A stretch of DNA of 40,351 nt from an uncultured Clostridia bacterium. GTDB lineage: Bacteria > Bacillota > Clostridia > Oscillospirales > UBA644. The stretch is from contig CALXAO010000103.1 in the NCBI GenBank assembly GCA_944386295.1, forward strand, positions 1-40,351. Reading direction: 5' to 3'. The stretch's first letter is position 1; the number at the start of each line of letters is the position of its first letter. The position numbers and the translations under genes were made by a program. Shown here in pieces: positions 14,844-23,362 of the stretch. Below the pieces are notes generated by a model. It had not been told where the DNA came from and ran no database searches. It saw only the letters and a list, made by a program, of their open reading frames with translations.

Positions 14844-16328
14844 TTACTGTACACTTTCGCCCGCCAAAACTTTGAACATGTCCCGAATCACTTTATCCAC
14901 AGAAGTTCGCAACACACTGAAATGCCCTTCACCACCCACCGAGACAAATAGATTCCGAGCGTCAATCTCGTAAAATTCCACTACAACATCCGCACCGTCA
15001 ACCATGTGGTAGGTAACACGCAGATACGGTTCCTTTGCGTTTTCCGGGAGATCCGCCAACCCATAGTGGCTGATTGCCACCAGATTTCCGTACAGTGTGC
15101 GGAAATCATCACTGTTTACCGTAATTCCATCACAAGTTACCAGCATTTTATCCTTGGAATCAGCATCCTGAAGTTGGAATGCATAGTTTTTTCCTTCATA
15201 GGTAAAAACCAGTTCTTCCACATTGTAAATATATTCGCCAAAAATCAACCGAGAACAATACCAGTCGGTTCCCTGGGACAAAAATGAAAAGGTTTCATCC
15301 GAAACTGTATACACTACCGGATAATCCTCATACATCAAATAGGTTTCATGTTCCACTGTCTGTCCGATATAATAAGTCACCGTAAACTCTTCGTACACAC
15401 CGGTAGGCTTGGTTGAGTCAAAATAAACATTGATTTGATCGTTATAATACTGGGGATTGGGATCCGCGTAAACCGAAATTTTGACCTTGACTGGATTATC
15501 CAGACCATACTTGGAATAATCTGCTTCGGTTACCCCAACCGCTTCTACTCGGGACGCATTCAGTCCAACCAGACCGGAAAGAATAGTATCAACGCTGGTG
15601 CGACTGGCACTGGCCGAAAAGGGCGATGTCAGTATCACACCTTCAAAATATAGGCCAGTTTTTTGCTCCTCTTCGGTTACTGTCCGTACACACATAGACT
15701 GATCCGAGCCTGTAATTTCCAGCTGGCGAAAATCAGTTTCATAATCAAAAAATTTATAAATTTTTTTATCGCAATAATCCGCTACAGAACGAAGATACCG
15801 CTCAGAAAACAATTTATTCATCAAATACACATCATCCTCGCCCTGAACACACATATAATAGCCGTTCTTGTTCAAGGTTTCATTTCCGATAGCAAAACGA
15901 TAATCTTCCCCTTTGTCGGTGTGAATAGTAATCACCGCCTGCGGCTCTGCCAACCCATATTCTGCCAAATCAGTACAGTCTGCACGGATCAACGTATCCA
16001 GTGTAACTGTAGCAACACTGTTGAACAGCCCTTTAGAAGACGCCTGCAACAAAGGAATCGCCTCAAAACCGTCGATTACCACGCCAAGATTGGAATCAAT
16101 CCGCACCTTATATTCGCCGTATAGATTTACAATATGAAGATATTCTACCCGATTGGGGTCAAACTGATACACCCGCAGCTTTTCATCTTCATATACAATA
16201 CCCACATCGGAAATCGAGGGAGGATCGACCGGCTCTTTCTCTTCAATTCCTATTATCCACAGAATTCCGCCTACCAAGCCACCGCAAAGGAGTAGCCCCA
16301 GCAAAATCCCAATCCATTTCTTTTTCAT
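14844..16328 (-). CDS. DUF4340 domain-containing membrane-anchored protein of a Gld-like ABC system
   Basis: The 494-residue protein has a single N-terminal membrane anchor (about residues 5-26, WIGILLGLLLCGGLVGGILW), then a large beta-rich extracytoplasmic region. DUF4340 signatures include YGLAEPQAVITI and YGLDNPVKVKI, a duplicated pattern, each in a strand-turn-strand unit. DUF4340 genes commonly follow GldG-type genes in Firmicutes and other phyla. The start ATG overlaps the gldG-like stop by four bases (ATGA), so translation is coupled. Its function is unknown; a role as extracellular partner of the transporter is inference. Confidence 0.85.
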   Translation of the reverse strand: MKKKWIGILLGLLLCGGLVGGILWIIGIEEKEPVDPPSISDVGIVYEDEKLRVYQFDPNRVEYLHIVNLYGEYKVRIDSNLGVVIDGFEAIPLLQASSKGLFNSVATVTLDTLIRADCTDLAEYGLAEPQAVITIHTDKGEDYRFAIGNETLNKNGYYMCVQGEDDVYLMNKLFSERYLRSVADYCDKKIYKFFDYETDFRQLEITGSDQSMCVRTVTEEEQKTGLYFEGVILTSPFSASASRTSVDTILSGLVGLNASRVEAVGVTEADYSKYGLDNPVKVKISVYADPNPQYYNDQINVYFDSTKPTGVYEEFTVTYYIGQTVEHETYLMYEDYPVVYTVSDETFSFLSQGTDWYCSRLIFGEYIYNVEELVFTYEGKNYAFQLQDADSKDKMLVTCDGITVNSDDFRTLYGNLVAISHYGLADLPENAKEPYLRVTYHMVDGADVVVEFYEIDARNLFVSVGGEGHFSVLRTSVDKVIRDMFKVLAGESVQ

Positions 16329-17932
16329 AGATATTTTCGCCTTCTCCAGATGACAATTCCGATTACTATAAACACCGCAGGAATAACCGCTACCGTGACT
16401 ACAAATTCTGTAATTAGCTGAGCATCATTTTCAAAGTGCAACGAATCGCTAAGCAAACTGACAGGAGAAATCATTATTGTAGGATCGTCAGCCTTTGCTA
16501 CCATAAACTGAAGCATTTGATACATATACTCTGCCGTAGCTTGATTTTCCCCATCTACATTGCTGATAAAATAATCGTTGACCAAGGAAGTCGAACCGAA
16601 TACCCCAACGGTGGAAGAATACAGATCCAACCCATCGCTACGGGTTTTAAACGCCATTACACCAACATCAAATGGGCCAGTCGTGTCTCCCGTTTCCTTT
16701 TCCACACGAGATAATGCATCCGCAGACAAGTTCGTACTTGCAGTATACCGAGAAAACGCCGAATCAAAAGTTTTCAACAACGTATACACCGCGATGGAAT
16801 CCTTGCTTTCAAACGTTTTAACCACACTCCGAGCTTTGCCCAGGCGCAATTGTAAATTATACCCGCCGGTTGCAAGATCACCGGTCATTGACATGGCATC
16901 GTCGGAATACTCCACCGAAAACAACGGTACCTTCTGAGTACTAAGAGTCTTACTATGATCTGGGTCAAAAATATTTTCAGTTCCAAACGCCATACCCCAT
17001 TCGGTACTCAAAAATGATTCCAATTTTGGATTCTCCCGCATATCCAAATCGCCGAACACCAAAAGGCTCTTCCCCAACTTCTCATCATTATCCAAAAAAT
17101 CACTGAGTTTCCGAATATCCTCATCACTGTATTGCCGAACAGGGTTACAAATCAAAAGAGTCTGATATTCTGCGGGCACATTATCATGTTCAGCCAAAAC
17201 AATGGATTCTACATCGAACCCGTTATCTTCCATAACTGTCTCAAAATAATTCAACGGTTCTTCACCATGACCGGAAACAATCCCAATTAACTGCATATCT
17301 TCTCTTGTCGTATAACGAATACCTGCGTTGAGACGGTTTTCCAAAACCACAGACTGAAGATCTTCAAACACCGAATTTCGTATATACCGATAACGTCCAG
17401 TCGCTGGCGAATAAATAATCAATACCGGTGCATCGTCCAATCCGTCGCTAACCGGAAGATTATTCCGTTCTGCAAAAAAACCGGGATTAAGAACATAGTC
17501 CACATAATGAACCGTCACATTTTGATTCAGTTCCCGATAACGATCCAGTGTTTCCACTACATATTTCACAGGAGCAACACCGGCACCTGCTTCCCCGCTA
17601 CTGTTAACCGTAACAGAACGCCAAGTATCCTCATCCCCCAAAACAATCAATTCCACTGGCTGATCCAATTCCCGGACAAACTGCTCGGTGGTTTTACTAA
17701 CCGTAAAAATCTGGGAAGATGTCAGATCCAGCTTTAGTGGAAACCGTGACGAAGCTAGGCCTACAAATACATTTAAACCAATTACAACAGCAATAAAAAC
17801 AATTGTAATCACCGTAGCAGTCGTTCCGTGTCGGAACTTCGCAGCAAAACTCTTCCGCTTCGCTTTTTTTAGTTCATCTGCCGCCTGCTGGGCAGAATCT
17901 CCCTGATATAGATCTAATTTATCTCGCTTCAT
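16325..17932 (-). CDS. GldG-family ABC transporter auxiliary protein
   Basis: About 535 residues: a basic cytoplasmic N-terminus, a membrane helix at about 40-62, a long extracytoplasmic domain, and a C-terminal helix (FVVTVAVIPAVFIVIGIVIW) followed by RRRKYL. The region KLDLTSSQIFTVSKTTEQF after the first helix is characteristic of the GldG/ABC_transp_aux family. IGIVSGHGEEPLNYF is the matching core motif. In Bacteroidetes GldG works with GldF and GldA in gliding; in Firmicutes no role is known to me. The ATG at 17932 is chosen over a GTG two codons upstream, because GAGGAG lies eight bases before it. Confidence 0.88.
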   Translation of the reverse strand: MKRDKLDLYQGDSAQQAADELKKAKRKSFAAKFRHGTTATVITIVFIAVVIGLNVFVGLASSRFPLKLDLTSSQIFTVSKTTEQFVRELDQPVELIVLGDEDTWRSVTVNSSGEAGAGVAPVKYVVETLDRYRELNQNVTVHYVDYVLNPGFFAERNNLPVSDGLDDAPVLIIYSPATGRYRYIRNSVFEDLQSVVLENRLNAGIRYTTREDMQLIGIVSGHGEEPLNYFETVMEDNGFDVESIVLAEHDNVPAEYQTLLICNPVRQYSDEDIRKLSDFLDNDEKLGKSLLVFGDLDMRENPKLESFLSTEWGMAFGTENIFDPDHSKTLSTQKVPLFSVEYSDDAMSMTGDLATGGYNLQLRLGKARSVVKTFESKDSIAVYTLLKTFDSAFSRYTASTNLSADALSRVEKETGDTTGPFDVGVMAFKTRSDGLDLYSSTVGVFGSTSLVNDYFISNVDGENQATAEYMYQMLQFMVAKADDPTIMISPVSLLSDSLHFENDAQLITEFVVTVAVIPAVFIVIGIVIWRRRKYL

Positions 17933-17944
17933 ATCCACACCTCC

Positions 17945-18649
17945 TCAGCGCCACCGGCGGCGTTCAATTATCCGAACAGATAAAAATAGAAACAGCGCCG
18001 TCAAACTGAGATAATAAATCACAGATGCAAGCGAAATTTCGCCGTTCATAAAATTAGTATATTCCAGAAAAATATTGAGTCGGGCAACCACAGTACGGAT
18101 TCCAGACGGCAAAAACACCGCCACAAAATCCGCCATCATCATCAAAAAAAACACCGCAAAGGTTCCAGCAGCCGCACCAATAGAACTTTCGGTCAAAGAA
18201 GAGACAAACAAGGCAATAGAAATCAGACAGGCTCCCAGCAACAATGTTCCCAAAAGATTGGCGCAAACCAAACCATAATCCGCTTTTCCAAACCAGTCAA
18301 TAATTACTACATAGATTAGGTTAAGCAGCGTCGCCGCTGTATAAACAATCATGCCCCCAAAAAATTTTCCCAAAACAAGAGCATTTAGTCCTAGAGGTGA
18401 AGTTAAAATCAATTGATCAGTTTTATGTTTTTTCTCCTCACTGAAAAAACGCATGGAAAGAACAGATACCACTATCATACTTACCAAAGTTAACCAAATG
18501 CCGAAATAACCGCCCATATAACTGGTACTGTTCAAAATTACAAATAAATTGAAAAACAATGCTGAAAGCAACGCATAAATCGCAAGAATAAAGTAACCGG
18601 ACGGATTTTTGAAAAACCCGATCAATTCTCGTTTTAAAATCGCACCCAT
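17945..18649 (-). CDS. ABC-2 type permease, GldF-like
   Basis: The 234-residue integral membrane protein has about six hydrophobic helices. It starts with the ABC-2 hallmark LKRELIGFFKNPSGYFILAIY. It carries MRFFSEEKKHKTDQLILTSP in the second loop, the coupling region that meets the ATPase. Length and pattern fit GldF-type permeases. The ATG directly follows the ATPase stop (TAAATG), and the gldG-like gene starts 12 bases after its stop. A substrate cannot be read from the sequence. Confidence 0.88.
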   Translation of the reverse strand: MGAILKRELIGFFKNPSGYFILAIYALLSALFFNLFVILNSTSYMGGYFGIWLTLVSMIVVSVLSMRFFSEEKKHKTDQLILTSPLGLNALVLGKFFGGMIVYTAATLLNLIYVVIIDWFGKADYGLVCANLLGTLLLGACLISIALFVSSLTESSIGAAAGTFAVFFLMMMADFVAVFLPSGIRTVVARLNIFLEYTNFMNGEISLASVIYYLSLTALFLFLSVRIIERRRWR

Positions 18650-19663
18650 TTACTTCTGCTCCTCCGTTTCAGTTGTTTCGGACGGTTCCGGCATGCCGGA
18701 CGTTTCTTCCAAACGGGCGGGGCCTTCTAAATCCGGAGTCTCCACCAATTGTAGAAAAATATCTTCTAAAGAAACGCCCACTGGAGTAATAACAAGAATA
18801 TACCAACCTCGCTTAGCACACTCCTCAAACAAAGCGCGGCGGATATCAGTATCTTTTTCTGCTTCTATCATAACATCTACTGTTCCCGGTTCCATACATC
18901 CCACATATTCTACATGAAGCATTCCCGGAATGGCGGAAAAAACAGGAACCACCTGATCCTCCGGAGCCGCCACTCGAACCGCATATCGGCTGTTTGCCGC
19001 CGCACTGCGAGCAAGATCTTCAGTCAAAGCATCCGTAACAATATGACCTTCATTAATGATAATCACACGTTCACAAACCGCCTGAATTTCCGAAAGAACA
19101 TGAGAGCTGAGAATTATGGTTCGGGTTTCACCCAAACGCTTAATCAGATTTCGGATTTCCACAATTTCCTTAGGGTCCAGTCCTACCGTCGGTTCATCCA
19201 GAATTAGAATCTCCGGATTGTTAATCAGGGCCTGAGCCAGCCCTACCCGCTGACGATACCCTTTGGAAAGGTTTTTAATCATCCGATGGTATACATGAGA
19301 AATCCGAACCACCTGACAAATATCAGCGATATGGGCCTGTCGGGGAAATTTGCATCCTTTGAGATTATAAACGAAATTTAGATATTCCCGCACTGTCATA
19401 TCCATGTACAAAGGCGGTACTTCCGGCAAATAGCCAATTTGCTGTTTGGCTTGTTTTGGAAATTCCAGCAGATCGTACCCGCCAATGGAAATGGTTCCCA
19501 CATTAGAAGAAATATAACCGGTCAGCATATTCATCGTGGTACTCTTTCCAGCGCCGTTCGGCCCTAAAAAGCCTACAATCTCGCCACCCTGAATAGAAAA
19601 AGAAATGTTATCCACGGCGGTCTTTTTTCCGTAACGTTTCGTCAATCCTCTGACTTCAATCAT
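18650..19663 (-). CDS. ABC transporter ATP-binding protein, GldA-like
   Basis: Cytoplasmic ATPase of the exporter. Motifs: Walker A GPNGAGKST at about residues 35-43, Q-loop GYLPEVPPLY, signature LSKGYRQRVGLAQAL, Walker B ILILDEPTVGLDP, and His in LSSHVLSEI. After the 220-residue nucleotide-binding domain there is a roughly 115-residue C-terminal extension ending in an acidic Glu/Thr-rich tail. This is longer than minimal ABC-2 ATPases but common in the GldA/drug-export subgroup. The ATG is 22 bases after the aspS stop, with AAAGGA ten bases upstream. Confidence 0.9.
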   Translation of the reverse strand: MIEVRGLTKRYGKKTAVDNISFSIQGGEIVGFLGPNGAGKSTTMNMLTGYISSNVGTISIGGYDLLEFPKQAKQQIGYLPEVPPLYMDMTVREYLNFVYNLKGCKFPRQAHIADICQVVRISHVYHRMIKNLSKGYRQRVGLAQALINNPEILILDEPTVGLDPKEIVEIRNLIKRLGETRTIILSSHVLSEIQAVCERVIIINEGHIVTDALTEDLARSAAANSRYAVRVAAPEDQVVPVFSAIPGMLHVEYVGCMEPGTVDVMIEAEKDTDIRRALFEECAKRGWYILVITPVGVSLEDIFLQLVETPDLEGPARLEETSGMPEPSETTETEEQK

Positions 19664-19685
19664 TTTGCACGCATCCTTTCAGGAT

Positions 19686-21461
19686 TTAATCGTGTTTTAC
19701 GACAATGCGCAACTCTTTCAACTGTGTTTCATCTACCGGAGCAGGACATTCGGTCATTAATTCCGAAGCATTCTGAACTTTTGGAAATGCAATTACATCC
19801 CGCAGACTTTCACATCCCAATAACTGCATCACCAGCCGGTCCAAACCGATTCCCATACCGCCGTGGGGCGGCGCTCCAAACCGAAAAGCATCCATTAAAA
19901 AGCCAAATTTCTCATAAGCCTCGCTATCGGAAAGTCCCAGAAGACGGAACATGCGTTTCTGCAAGACCGGATCAGTAATCCGAATAGAGCCGCTAGAAAG
20001 TTCCACCCCATTAAGAACAAGGTCATACGCCTTAGCCCGAACCTTAGCTTTGTCAGTTTCCAAATATTCCAGACATTCATCCAGCGGTGCGGTAAAAGGA
20101 TGATGCATCGCCACGTAAGTATTTGCTTCTTCATCGTATTCAAAAAAGGGAAACTCCACAATCCACACTAACTGATACCCAGTTAGGGGCAACGTCAGCC
20201 GCCGTGCAAGTTCAGTTCTGAGACTGCCAAGCTGTGCCAGAACATGGGCATTTGCTTTATCCGCTAAAATTAGAACAACGTCGCCTTCCCTGGCTTCCAT
20301 TCGATCTAAAAAACGGTTCATGGAGCCTTCGGTCAGGAATTTGGAAAAAGAAGAAGAAATCCCATCCGCCGTCCAACGAATCCAAGCAAGACCTTGTGCG
20401 CCAATGCCACGGACATACTCAGTCAATTTGTCCATTTCTTTTCGAGACAAAGAAGATGCGCCTTCAGGAACACGAATTCCCCGAACACTGCCACCGCCGG
20501 CCACCGCATCCGAAAACACTGAAAATCCGCAGTCAGGAACCAAGTCGGACAAATCAACCAACTCCAGTCCAAACCGCAGATCTGGTTTATCCGACCCAAA
20601 CCGCTCCATAGCCTCCGTATAAGTCAATCGTGGCAGGGGTAAAGGGATTTCCACACCCAATGCATCCCGAAAGACTCGCTGCATAAATTGTTCGCCGATT
20701 TGAAGAACATCTTCAGTATCTACAAAAGACATTTCCAAATCAATCTGGGTAAATTCCGGCTGCCGATCAGCACGAAGGTCTTCATCCCGGAAACATCGGG
20801 CAATCTGCATATAACGATCAAAACCGGCAACCATAGAAAGCTGCTTGTAAAGCTGCGGAGACTGAGGCAGGGCGTAAAATGCGCCTGGATGAATTCGACT
20901 TGGGACCAAGTAATCCCGCGCACCCTCTGGAGTAGATTTGATCAGCATGGGCGTTTCTAGCTCAATAAAACCGTTTTCGTCAAAAAAGTCCCGGGTAATT
21001 TTAGTAACCTTGTGCCGAAACAGAAGATTGTTCATCAAATCGGGCCGACGCAGATCCAGATAGCGATATTTTAACCGTAGTTCTTCGTTTGCATTAGAAT
21101 GTTCCACGATTTCAAAAGGCGGGGTTTCCGCCTTTCCCAACAATTGTAACCGGGAAACCAACAGCTCCACACCGCCGGTCTTCATTTTTTCATTGGCATC
21201 GCTGCCCCGCTCTCGTAGCATTCCGGAAGCTCCGATTACGTCTTCGGAACGCAGGGTATACGCAAAATCAAACAGCTCTTTGTCCACTGTTTCATCAAAT
21301 GTCAGTTGAAGCAGACCGGTCCGGTCCCGCAAAGTAATAAAAATCAAACCACCCAAAACCCGGCGGCGCTGAACCCAACCGAATACCGTAATCTGCTTAC
21401 CAGCATCCGCAACACGAAACTGTCCGCAATATGCCGTTCGTTTCATTCCATTCGTACCCAT
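19686..21461 (-). CDS. aspS: aspartate--tRNA ligase
   Basis: Class IIb synthetase. The 591-residue bacterial-type enzyme has an N-terminal OB-fold anticodon domain (GWVQRRRVLGGLIFITLRDRTG), class II motif 2 (FRDEDLRADRQPEFTQIDLEM) and the bacterial GAD insertion. Motif 3 is GGMGIGLDRLVM near the C-terminus. The ATG at 21461 has AAGGGAG eight bases upstream. A separate asnS is present in this window, so direct Asn-tRNA synthesis is possible; whether this AspRS is discriminating cannot be read. hisS-aspS is a common Firmicutes order. The Gld-like ABC operon follows with a 22-base gap. Confidence 0.96.
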   Translation of the reverse strand: MGTNGMKRTAYCGQFRVADAGKQITVFGWVQRRRVLGGLIFITLRDRTGLLQLTFDETVDKELFDFAYTLRSEDVIGASGMLRERGSDANEKMKTGGVELLVSRLQLLGKAETPPFEIVEHSNANEELRLKYRYLDLRRPDLMNNLLFRHKVTKITRDFFDENGFIELETPMLIKSTPEGARDYLVPSRIHPGAFYALPQSPQLYKQLSMVAGFDRYMQIARCFRDEDLRADRQPEFTQIDLEMSFVDTEDVLQIGEQFMQRVFRDALGVEIPLPLPRLTYTEAMERFGSDKPDLRFGLELVDLSDLVPDCGFSVFSDAVAGGGSVRGIRVPEGASSLSRKEMDKLTEYVRGIGAQGLAWIRWTADGISSSFSKFLTEGSMNRFLDRMEAREGDVVLILADKANAHVLAQLGSLRTELARRLTLPLTGYQLVWIVEFPFFEYDEEANTYVAMHHPFTAPLDECLEYLETDKAKVRAKAYDLVLNGVELSSGSIRITDPVLQKRMFRLLGLSDSEAYEKFGFLMDAFRFGAPPHGGMGIGLDRLVMQLLGCESLRDVIAFPKVQNASELMTECPAPVDETQLKELRIVVKHD

Positions 21462-21480
21462 TCCGAATACTCCCTTTAAT

Positions 21481-21509
21481 TTTATAAAATAAAAATATCA
21501 AAATAACAA
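21481..21509 (-). promoter_or_regulatory. possible promoter in the hisS-aspS gap
   Basis: Minus strand: TTGTTA (21509-21504), 17-base spacer, TATAAA (21486-21481). It would give a leader of only about 12 bases, just holding the ribosome site. It lies in a very AT-rich stretch, so a chance match is possible. If real, aspS and the Gld-like operon can be expressed apart from hisS. Confidence 0.45.
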
Positions 21510-21543
21510 ACTTTCTGTATTCTTTTTCCGGAAGAAAGCCCTC

Positions 21544-22809
21544 TTATTCCACCAGCAACTCTTTCAGCCGAACCGGCAATTCTTCCGCCTTCACTTCCGT
21601 ACGGGTACCGTCCCGCATATTTCGAAGCACCAGCATTCCGCTGGCAATTTCATCCTCTCCAACCACTACAGTAAATGCGGCATTCAACTTATCGGCATAT
21701 TTCATCTGCGCTTTCAGAGAACGGCCCATCAAATCGGTTTCCGTTTTCCATCCGGCAGCCCGACAACGCATCGCCAGCGCACCGCAAAAACGAACCGCAG
21801 CCTCTCCCATAGACGCCAAATATAGATCTGGTCCCGCAGAAGGAACAAATTTTCCGTTTTGCTCCAGTACTGAAATCAAACGTTCTATTCCGGCTGCAAA
21901 CCCAAGACCGCAGATCTGCATTTTTGGATCTAATTCACGAACAAGACCATCATATCGACCGCCGCCAGCTAAAGCAAGTCCTGACTGAGGATCGGTAAAT
22001 TCAAACACTGTTCGAGTATAATAATCCAGCCCACGAACAATACGCGGATCAACTTGAAAAACAATACCATCCTGGGTCAGTCCCTGTTTGAGACTCTCAA
22101 AATGTTCCCGGCAGTCATTACAAATATAGTCTAAAATCAACGGCGCACTGGAGGCAATTTCCTTGCAGACCGGGCTTTTGCAGTCTAGAATCCGCATAGG
22201 ATTTCGTTTCAGCCTATCCTGACATGTCCCACACAGATCAACACTTCGACTTTCAAAATATGTCCGCAGAGCATCATGATATGTCTTACGACATTCCGGG
22301 CAACCAATAGAATTGATATGCAGCACTGCGTCTTTAATTTGCAGTTTTTGTAAAAAGGAACCCGCCAGTTCAATCACCTCTTTATCGGCAACAGGAGAAG
22401 CAGAGCCATACAGCTCCGCTCCAAACTGATGAAACTCCCGAAATCGACCGGCTTGGGGCTTCTCATACCGAAACGCGGAAATCAGATAAAACAGCTTCAG
22501 AGGAAGCAAACCTCCAAACAGGCCGTGTTCCAAGCAAACCCGGGCTACGGAAGCGGTTCCTTCCGGCCGCAAAGTAATGGAACGTTCTCCTTTATCCAAA
22601 AACGTATACATTTCTTTCTGAACAACATCCGTGGTATCCCCCATGCCCCGTTCAAACAGTTCCGTATACTCAAACGTGGGAAAACGGACTTCCCGGAAGC
22701 CAAAGGAGGCCGCTGTTTCTCGTGCCATCTGTTCCACCCATTGCCATTTGTAAGAATCTCCAGGAAGCACATCTCCGGTTCCTCTCGGCGCTTTCAGTTC
22801 CAATGCCAT
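21544..22809 (-). CDS. hisS: histidine--tRNA ligase
   Basis: Class II synthetase of 421 residues. Visible are the start APRGTGDVLP, motif 2 region TLRPEGTASVARV, the histidine motifs GLDYYTRTVFEF and GGGRYDGL, and the C-terminal anticodon-binding domain. The central insertion carries three Cys-x2-Cys pairs (CPEC, CGTC, CNDC), suggesting a structural zinc. The frame is open to 22854, but the ATG at 22809 gives the family start MALELKAPRGTGD, with AAAGGA about 11 bases upstream. No T-box motifs are seen in the 108-base gap to the upstream gene. Confidence 0.96.
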   Translation of the reverse strand: MALELKAPRGTGDVLPGDSYKWQWVEQMARETAASFGFREVRFPTFEYTELFERGMGDTTDVVQKEMYTFLDKGERSITLRPEGTASVARVCLEHGLFGGLLPLKLFYLISAFRYEKPQAGRFREFHQFGAELYGSASPVADKEVIELAGSFLQKLQIKDAVLHINSIGCPECRKTYHDALRTYFESRSVDLCGTCQDRLKRNPMRILDCKSPVCKEIASSAPLILDYICNDCREHFESLKQGLTQDGIVFQVDPRIVRGLDYYTRTVFEFTDPQSGLALAGGGRYDGLVRELDPKMQICGLGFAAGIERLISVLEQNGKFVPSAGPDLYLASMGEAAVRFCGALAMRCRAAGWKTETDLMGRSLKAQMKYADKLNAAFTVVVGEDEIASGMLVLRNMRDGTRTEVKAEELPVRLKELLVE

Positions 22810-22917
22810 AAACAATAAAATCCTTTCCCAATAATTTCCTGATCTATATAGCACAATGCACAGCAGGAGCGGCTCCCGGCTGGAAACCGTCCTGACTGTG
22901 ACAGATTAAACACATAT

Positions 22918-23343
22918 TTAAAATAAACGAGTAACGTCTTTTTGCTGAGGCAGATGGTACACCTCCCGCCAGGATAGGTCTCCCCGGTCCAACGCACAAA
23001 CCAAAACTTCTGCTGTTGCAATGTTTGTAGCAATTGGAACATTGTGCATATCGCACAGCCGCAAAAGCGTTTGTTCTGCATCTGACATTTGCTGTAATGC
23101 CGGATCACGAAAATACAGTACAAGATCAATCTCATCACAAGCAACTTTTGATGCTACCTGCTCAGCCCCGCCACTCTTCCCAGACAAAAAAAGGTAAACC
23201 TTCAAACCGGTTACATCCGCCACCATTTTTCCAGTAGCTGCTGTTGCAAACACCTGATGTTTGGACAAAATGCCACAATAAGCAATGCAAAACTGTACCA
23301 TCAGTTCTTTTTTTCGATCATTTGCCATCAATGCGATATTCAC
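22918..23343 (-). CDS. methylglyoxal synthase-like protein with lost catalytic residues
   Basis: The 141-residue protein matches MgsA end to end: NIALMANDRKKELMVQF at the start, LCDMHNVPIATNIATAEVL at the end of the core. MgsA normally turns dihydroxyacetone phosphate into methylglyoxal. Here key residues are changed. AHD is AND (Asn8), the phosphate-site GTTG is AATG, the catalytic-base GGD is GGA (Ala60), and the His segment PHEPD is MSDAE with one residue deleted. Asp80 in FRDP is kept. GTG at 23343 is the start, with GGAGG eight bases upstream and 19 bases after the minD-like stop. It may be an inactive or repurposed homologue; a sequencing error would not explain several changes. Confidence 0.85.
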   Translation of the reverse strand: MNIALMANDRKKELMVQFCIAYCGILSKHQVFATAATGKMVADVTGLKVYLFLSGKSGGAEQVASKVACDEIDLVLYFRDPALQQMSDAEQTLLRLCDMHNVPIATNIATAEVLVCALDRGDLSWREVYHLPQQKDVTRLF

Positions 23344-23362
23344 CGCAAGGCCCTCCTTAATT

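Noticed and set aside
21462-22917. T-box or other aminoacyl-tRNA riboswitch before hisS, aspS, thrS or asnS
   Set aside because: Leaders are too short, and I see neither the conserved T-box sequence nor a terminator/antiterminator pair before any of the four synthetase genes.
22810-22917. GC-rich hairpin-like segment between mgsA-like gene and hisS
   Set aside because: Short complementary words (GGGAGC/GCTCC, CGG/CCG) exist but form no stable stem followed by T residues, so I do not call a terminator or leader element.
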